Shown in pieces: positions 60,401 through 64,000 of a stretch of 64,000 nt of DNA. The stretch is from Gracilimonas sp965227785. Its GTDB lineage: Bacteria; Bacteroidota; Rhodothermia; Balneolales; Balneolaceae. The stretch's first letter is position 1. Each line of letters opens with the position of its first letter. The notes below the pieces were generated by a model. The model saw nothing but the letters and a program-made list of their open reading frames with translations, had not been told where the DNA came from and did no database searches. Location: contig NZ_OZ245785.1 of NCBI RefSeq assembly GCF_965227785.1, forward strand, positions 496,001-560,000, read 5' to 3'. Both the position numbers and the translations under genes were made by a program.

Positions 60401-60613
60401 ACTGTGAGCATCATACGTGGTTACCCCTTTTGAAGTCACAAACCACATAACACTGTTATCGGCCTGTACTACATCATAGATAGCATTGGAAGGCAAACCA
60501 TCTACAATAGAATATGTTTTTGCAGGATAGAATTGAGCAGACAGATTCACCGGCCCAAATCCCATCAAACAAAAAACTAAAAAGCGAAACGAAAGGCTGC
60601 TTACAAACTTCAA
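57461..60613 (-). CDS. Sensor histidine kinase with two-component-regulator propeller (HTCS-like)
   Basis: About 1050 residues from TTG 60613, chosen because it gives a clean signal peptide (MKFVSSLSF...) and because a TATATTTG box overlaps the alternative TTG at 60652. After the signal come two seven-blade-like propellers of Reg_prop repeats (about 30-600), a Y_Y_Y domain (about 630-720), one membrane helix (about 729-750), a coiled coil (about 757-820), a HisKA with VAHEINNPV (His about 834) and a HATPase with N box NIIVNAIQA, DSGKGF and GTGLGLSIAYN. It senses an external, possibly glycan or stress-related signal, and the downstream receiver is its likely partner. No DNA-binding AraC domain is fused, unlike typical HTCS. 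Confidence 0.93.
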   Translation of the reverse strand: MKFVSSLSFRFLVFCLMGFGPVNLSAQFYPAKTYSIVDGLPSNAIYDVVQADNSVMWFVTSKGVTTYDAHSWSVFPDNLQLPTFLSSKIEKSSDGLIWVAGKNDTEFVIKVFDSKEWREIHVPETWKEKQSAFSYEVLVHNEQHSIILAGTQDVYLLSPETEKWKKLSFPNGENPVINSTDNIEETVYINTRSGQFILEDGKIVRSEYDPLFRNFKDILTVTKKNSTLYVLGFNWLAKIEQDQFNLLSEDLGIQNHSVYNRHSLIVDHRDRIFYSSSSKVMQFSRQTGRSSPLEVGGRTNNIHSNRLYLDKENNVWSVDNRGLFKFNILNFKSYNRDSGLAENEVTAIMESNDGTLYLANPSYVNVLKDGVVTRKYSLKSNNEEQARVLQIAEHIDGSIYLAAGAAGLFRLKEGQLTKIFEGNSRQNITGVFSFQGSIYFSDMRFIYRMDQNSEYQKVNNEAFQYIRNIQGFGGEIAFLSGSKGAYLLQNDEIKNYTSEYINYNNVYDAVYWNDNLIFGTAAGLARLDGEEIIPFQISDFNDLAFSLLVDKNNQLWIGTFNGVFKWDGQVLEQFSVAQGLIGNEINRNALIQDKEGDIWIGTELGVSAYDEDEDMSAEKDPDLYFTSIQTEQGNELISDTVPELPATHNTLTFKFRGISFLYNDRIFYRYRLSGLEDEWNIANNFSNPSATYRNLDSGTYTFEVQARNEVSDWSEIRQFSFTIAKPFYTTWWFFLIVAVLIAVISYTALRLRYLYLITKQKKLKEMVDERTKSITKKNEQIKSKNEELLQVNKQLHEKTDSLNTALKKLETAQVKLVQKEKMAALGVLTAGVAHEINNPVNYIKSASEIISQMIEEDEGKLVIKEKDVFEEVFKSIEIGVGRIVTIVKSLSSFSRTNEADKGECDVNNIIDECLLILKNEYKGRVEVVKDYSSNGIYIQGNEGKLYQLFTNIIVNAIQAIEGEGTVNIKTWNKGEAIYIEVKDSGKGFDELVKEKLFDPFFTTKDPGKGTGLGLSIAYNIVEEHNGEIHYESTPGEGTIVTIKFPEKQEQ

Positions 60614-60649
60614 ACCTAAAAGGAACTTTTTTAATTGAATATTTATCGA

Positions 60650-60657
60650 CAAATATA
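60650..60657 (-). promoter_or_regulatory. Candidate promoter box of the propeller kinase
   Basis: On the minus strand TATATTTG fits the TAnnTTTG -7 box. It overlaps the upstream TTG start at 60652, so if it is a real promoter, translation must start further in, at 60613. No -33 box is obvious. Confidence 0.4.
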
Positions 60658-60768
60658 TGATGAACTAAAGTTTCTCTCGAATAGTCCTAACCTATTTTGG
60701 ACTAAATATACAATGTTTAAAATTTATGCATTTCATATTATTGGTTTTTAATCAAATCAACTTAACTC

Positions 60769-61299
60769 ATGATCCCAAACCTTAATACCGAGCGTCTTAC
60801 CCTACGCCCTTTTACCGAAAACGATCTTGATTATGTATTCAAAGGGCTTTCTAACCCGGATATCATTAAGTATTACGGAATCAGTTTTGAGACCAAAGAA
60901 TCTGCCAAAGAGCAAATGAAGTGGTTTGCAGATCATGAAAGGAATGGAACCGGAGCCTGGTGGGCACTTTGCTTGAAAGACTCAAATGTGTTCATAGGTG
61001 CAGGTGGAATTAACGACATAGAGAAAGAACATAAGAAAGCAGAGTTCGGGTTTTGGCTACTACCCGAATATTGGGGAAACGGTTTTATGGGAGAAGCAAT
61101 ACCAGCCATACTAAACCATGGTTTTAACACTTTGAACCTTCACCGGATTGAAGGATTTGTAGAAAGCCAAAACACCAATTGCAAAAAAGCCCTGGGTAAA
61201 CTCAACTTCACTTTTGAGGGAACCATGCGAAACGCAGAGGTTAAAAATGGCCGCCATATAGACATAGAAATCTACTCTAAACTGAGTTCCGATGAATGA
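60769..61299 (+). CDS. GNAT acetyltransferase, RimJ/RimL-like
   Basis: 176 residues. The fold begins with NTERLTLRPFTENDLDYVF, the acetyl-CoA binding motif A reads LLPEYWGNGFMGEAI, and the C-terminal LHRIEGFVESQNTNCKKALGKLN follows the RimJ/RimL pattern. It acetylates an amino group in a protein, antibiotic or small molecule; the target is unknown. It is a single gene, diverging from the kinase gene. Confidence 0.9.
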   Translation: MIPNLNTERLTLRPFTENDLDYVFKGLSNPDIIKYYGISFETKESAKEQMKWFADHERNGTGAWWALCLKDSNVFIGAGGINDIEKEHKKAEFGFWLLPEYWGNGFMGEAIPAILNHGFNTLNLHRIEGFVESQNTNCKKALGKLNFTFEGTMRNAEVKNGRHIDIEIYSKLSSDE

Positions 61300-61417
61300 C
61301 TATAATGTGGATAACCCTGTTCAAAAATTGTTTAAAAAGAATCTCATTTTGCTGTCATTTTATACCTATTTTCGAAGTTCGGAATTCAGCAGTACCCTTT
61401 AGTTTTCAGTGTTAAGC

Positions 61418-62938
61418 ATGGCAAAAAAGAACGGATCTTACGGTAATAATTATAAGAATGACGATAAAGTTCTGGAACAAGGCGGGCGTGTTCCACCCCA
61501 GGCCGTAGAAGTTGAAGAAGCCGTTTTAGGAGCTATGCTGATTGAGCACGGCGCGGCTACCATCGCTCTTCAAATGCTGAAACCCACCGATTTCTACAAA
61601 ACAGCCAACCGCCATATTTTTGAGACGCTGTCCAATTTGTACGAACGGGATAATCCTCTTGACCTGCTAACTGTTGAAACCGAGCTCAAAGACAACAACC
61701 TGCTGGATGCTTGCGGAGGGCCTACTTATTTGTCTGACCTTACCCGATCTGTGAGTTCTTCAGCCAATATTGAGTATCATGCTCAGATTATTATTGAGAA
61801 AGCCATTAAGCGGAACCTTATCCTGGCTAGCAATGATGTCATTAAAGATGCCTACGACACTACCAGCGATGCATACGATGTGCTGGATACCGCCGAGCAG
61901 CGTATTTTTGACCTTTCCAACCAAAAAAGCCGAAGTTCTGCAGTTCCGGTTGAAAAGCTTTTGAAGGATACCCTTTCCTATCTGGAAGACCTTCGGGGAA
62001 AGGATTATGGAATTACGGGTGTACCGTCGGGACTTGCCGTTGATGATATGACCGCCGGCTGGCAAAATGGGGACCTCGTTATCATTGCAGCCCGACCTTC
62101 TATGGGTAAAACGGCTTTTGTATTAACCGCCGCGCGTAATGCAGCTATGCATCCGGATGAAAACCTGCGAACCCCGATAGCTCTATTTAGTTTAGAGATG
62201 TCCAACCAGTCGTTGGTCCAGCGTTTATTAACTATGGAAGCCCGCGTTCGTGCTGATGAAGCTCGAAAAGGTACCCTCAAGGATGAAGACTTCCGCAAGC
62301 TGATTGATGCAGCCAGTCGCCTTTTCAGTGCAGAAATTTATATCGACGACACACCCGGGATCAGCTTGATGGAATTGAGAACCAAATGCCGGCGTCTGAA
62401 GAGTGAGAAAGGAATAGGACTCATTGTTATTGATTACCTCCAGCTGATGCAGTCGAATGCCAAAGACATTGGAAGCCGTGAGCAGGAAATTGCTTCTATT
62501 TCCCGTGGACTGAAAGGACTCGCTAAAGAGCTGGATGTACCGGTAATCGCATTGTCTCAGCTCTCTCGTGCCGTTGAACAACGTGGGGGAGATAAGCGAC
62601 CGCAACTTTCTGACCTTCGCGAATCAGGATCGATTGAGCAGGATGCTGATATTGTAATGTTCCTCTACCGCCCTGAATACTATGGTATTACAACTACCGC
62701 CGAAGGTCAATCAACAGCGGGTATAGCTGAGGTTATTGTAGGGAAGCAGCGTAACGGTCCTGTTGGTAGTAAGATGATGTACTTTGTGAAGGATTACGCC
62801 CGATTCGAGAACCTTTCCTCTGCCGAGAATAACGATCCATTTCTTGGAGATGGCGGAGGTAATAACGGTGGTGGCGGAAATGACGGTCCCCCTCCTATGC
62901 CTCACAGCCCCGCACCTGATGAAGACGCTCCGTTTTAG
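61418..62938 (+). CDS. dnaB: Replicative DNA helicase DnaB
   Basis: 506 residues from ATG 61418 (MAKKNGSYG). The N-terminal DnaB_N domain is at about 22-125 (PPQAVEVEEAVLGAMLIEH) and the RecA-like C-terminal domain at about 175-455, with Walker A ARPSMGKTAF, LFSLEMSNQSL and IVIDYLQLM. It unwinds the parental duplex at replication forks as a hexamer. The tail after about residue 462 is Gly/Asn-rich (GGNNGGGGNDGPPPMPHSP) and unusual in composition. The N-terminal extension before the first domain is short. It is not adjacent to rplI or other usual neighbours. Confidence 0.97.
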   Translation: MAKKNGSYGNNYKNDDKVLEQGGRVPPQAVEVEEAVLGAMLIEHGAATIALQMLKPTDFYKTANRHIFETLSNLYERDNPLDLLTVETELKDNNLLDACGGPTYLSDLTRSVSSSANIEYHAQIIIEKAIKRNLILASNDVIKDAYDTTSDAYDVLDTAEQRIFDLSNQKSRSSAVPVEKLLKDTLSYLEDLRGKDYGITGVPSGLAVDDMTAGWQNGDLVIIAARPSMGKTAFVLTAARNAAMHPDENLRTPIALFSLEMSNQSLVQRLLTMEARVRADEARKGTLKDEDFRKLIDAASRLFSAEIYIDDTPGISLMELRTKCRRLKSEKGIGLIVIDYLQLMQSNAKDIGSREQEIASISRGLKGLAKELDVPVIALSQLSRAVEQRGGDKRPQLSDLRESGSIEQDADIVMFLYRPEYYGITTTAEGQSTAGIAEVIVGKQRNGPVGSKMMYFVKDYARFENLSSAENNDPFLGDGGGNNGGGGNDGPPPMPHSPAPDEDAPF

Positions 62939-62987
62939 TTAGAAGAGTGCCTGCCAGTCTATAACATCCAGGACTGATTATACGGTG

Positions 62988-63106
62988 GTCATTCAGAGCA
63001 TAGCGATGAATCTTAGCCATGGATATGCTTAACAAACTTTATCTGACTCTGATCCTTCGCGATTCACATCCTAATCCTGATTCTGATTTCTTACCCTCAG
63101 GATGAC
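62988..63106. repeat. GTCATTCAGAG palindromic repeat, copy near dnaB
   Basis: 119 bases from GTCATTCAGAGCATAGCGAT to CTCAGGATGAC, related to 47005-47122 at both ends but different in the middle. It fills the convergent gap between dnaB and the glycosyltransferase gene. Confidence 0.82.
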
Positions 63107-63130
63107 TACCAGTGGTAGTAAAGTATTATT

Positions 63131-64000
63131 TCACTTAGCCTCAACAACTTCATCAAAAAGCTGGTCAAAATCCTTGATCCGCTTCTTCCAATCGAGATGG
63201 CGGTTTATATTCTGAAGTGAATTCTTCGGCAATGATTTCGTTTCTCCGGTTAGTAAATCTTTCATATGATGAAAAAGATCATCTTCGGTTTCATATAAAA
63301 CCGGGGCATGTAAAAGCGGATCGTGCAGGCTTTTTGGAATCAATTCCGGATAATGAAGCGAATTGGGTACAAGCGGATGGCAACCGCAATAAATGGCTTC
63401 CATTATGGCTACACAGAAAAACTCGTAGCTGGCTGTAGAAACCACAATATCCCCGGAATGAAGCAGCTTACTATAATTTTCCTTGTCGTCCACATACCCG
63501 AAATGAGTGATCTGTTGTCCAAACCGCTGCCAGGCTTTTTCAAACTCTTCCGGCTTTTCGTGTTGGGTATCACCCGCTAAAATCAGGTCGAATTTCAGGT
63601 CGATATCATTCAGTCGGTTCAGCACTCTGAAAAACATGGCGGGATTCCGGTCAAACTGCCATCGCTGGTTCCATACAATCACCGGGTTATCGTTTTTACT
63701 GCGTGTATCCGGCTGCTTATCAAAGCTGGAAAGGTCCAAACCGGGGTGCATTACAATACTCTTTTTTGCAATCCTCTCAACGGTATTATACTGATTGGTA
63801 TCCGGAAACTTATCCAAAAACCTGGGCAGTGCTTCAAGCAAATCATTCAGGTGAAACTCTGAGGAAAATAGAAGTTTGTCAGCTACCAGCATGCTCAGGT
63901 AATTGATATAACAGTAGGTCAAATCCCGACTCTCTCCTTCCGGTATGGGGCGGGTAAACTGGTTGTCGTGCATATACATAATGACCGGTGTATGCGCAAA
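63131..64000 (-). CDS. tRNA-queuosine alpha-mannosyltransferase-like glycosyltransferase (partial)
   Basis: The frame is open to the window edge (290 codons seen), so the N-terminus is missing; the in-frame ATG at 63979 is not the true start. The pattern YMHDNQFTRP, WNQRWQFDRNPAMFF, HFGYVDDKENYSKLL and TASYEFFCVAIMEAIYCGCH is that of the DUF3524/GTDC1 (QTMAN) family, which adds mannose to queuosine in tRNA-Asp. The GT-B donor site ESxxYxG-type Glu in MEAIYCG is kept. It runs convergent to dnaB. Bacterial members exist but are little studied; a related GT4 is an alternative. Confidence 0.8.
   Translation of the reverse strand, partial: FAHTPVIMYMHDNQFTRPIPEGESRDLTYCYINYLSMLVADKLLFSSEFHLNDLLEALPRFLDKFPDTNQYNTVERIAKKSIVMHPGLDLSSFDKQPDTRSKNDNPVIVWNQRWQFDRNPAMFFRVLNRLNDIDLKFDLILAGDTQHEKPEEFEKAWQRFGQQITHFGYVDDKENYSKLLHSGDIVVSTASYEFFCVAIMEAIYCGCHPLVPNSLHYPELIPKSLHDPLLHAPVLYETEDDLFHHMKDLLTGETKSLPKNSLQNINRHLDWKKRIKDFDQLFDEVVEAK

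Overview
The window looks like a chromosomal segment of a Balneolota/Rhodothermota or Bacteroidota-type bacterium (Balneola- or Gracilimonas-like; inferred from content, not searched). Pointers are moderate GC, DUF2480, DUF5686 and BamD-type lipoproteins, a type II isopentenyl-diphosphate isomerase, weak Shine-Dalgarno signals and Bacteroidota-like TAnnTTTG promoter boxes. Genes are packed in long, mostly minus-strand operons with many 1-4 bp overlaps.

Layout: 1-6.4 kb, envelope quality control (VWA membrane protein, MoxR, three consecutive SurA/PpiD-like foldases). 6.4-9 kb, nucleoside uptake and thymidine kinase, then a 2H phosphoesterase. 9-15.8 kb, plus-strand UvrD-like helicase, Der, an orphan NuoI, a DinB-like protein, a seven-helix membrane protein, a Bcp peroxiredoxin and a response regulator. 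15.8-21.4 kb, lipid kinase, a RimK cluster (ATP-grasp ligase, retropepsin-like protease, aspartoacylase-like hydrolase), an e(P4)-like acid phosphatase and a D-serine dehydratase-like enzyme. 21.6-24.1 kb, small accessory genes including a GC-rich VOC protein.

24.2-28.2 kb is the most unusual part: a degenerate chromosomal integron. Five minus-strand gene cassettes are separated by four well-preserved attC sites; a fifth attC is decayed. At the platform end there is a simple attI-like core, a promoter region rich in CGAAC/GTTCG motifs and, divergently on the plus strand, a 16-codon stub resembling the N-terminus of an integron integrase, cut short by a stop codon. The array is therefore a cassette cluster whose integrase was lost in place. 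Cassette proteins are uncharacterised; one carries a possible PD-(D/E)XK nuclease signature and one may be an Imm58-like immunity protein.

28.4-39.1 kb: a TolB-propeller/amidohydrolase fusion, a DUF5686 outer-membrane protein, LD-carboxypeptidase, NadD, BamD, a prenyl diphosphate synthase and Fni. 39.2-46.5 kb: a complete SUF iron-sulfur assembly operon (SufB-C-D-S, Nfu, SufA-like) with DUF2480 and an SDR downstream. 46.5-47.2 kb is non-coding and filled with palindromic repeats. 47.2-52 kb: an acetate kinase / phosphotransacetylase operon interrupted by a DMT transporter and a caspase-fold lipoprotein that seems to lack its catalytic dyad. 52-64 kb: outer-membrane barrel, Nudix, GreA, MFS exporter, SpoU methyltransferase, an unusual uracil-DNA glycosylase, a giant propeller histidine kinase with its receiver, a GNAT acetyltransferase, DnaB and, running off the edge, a tRNA-queuosine mannosyltransferase-like glycosyltransferase. 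I saw no tRNA, rRNA, CRISPR array or intact insertion sequence.
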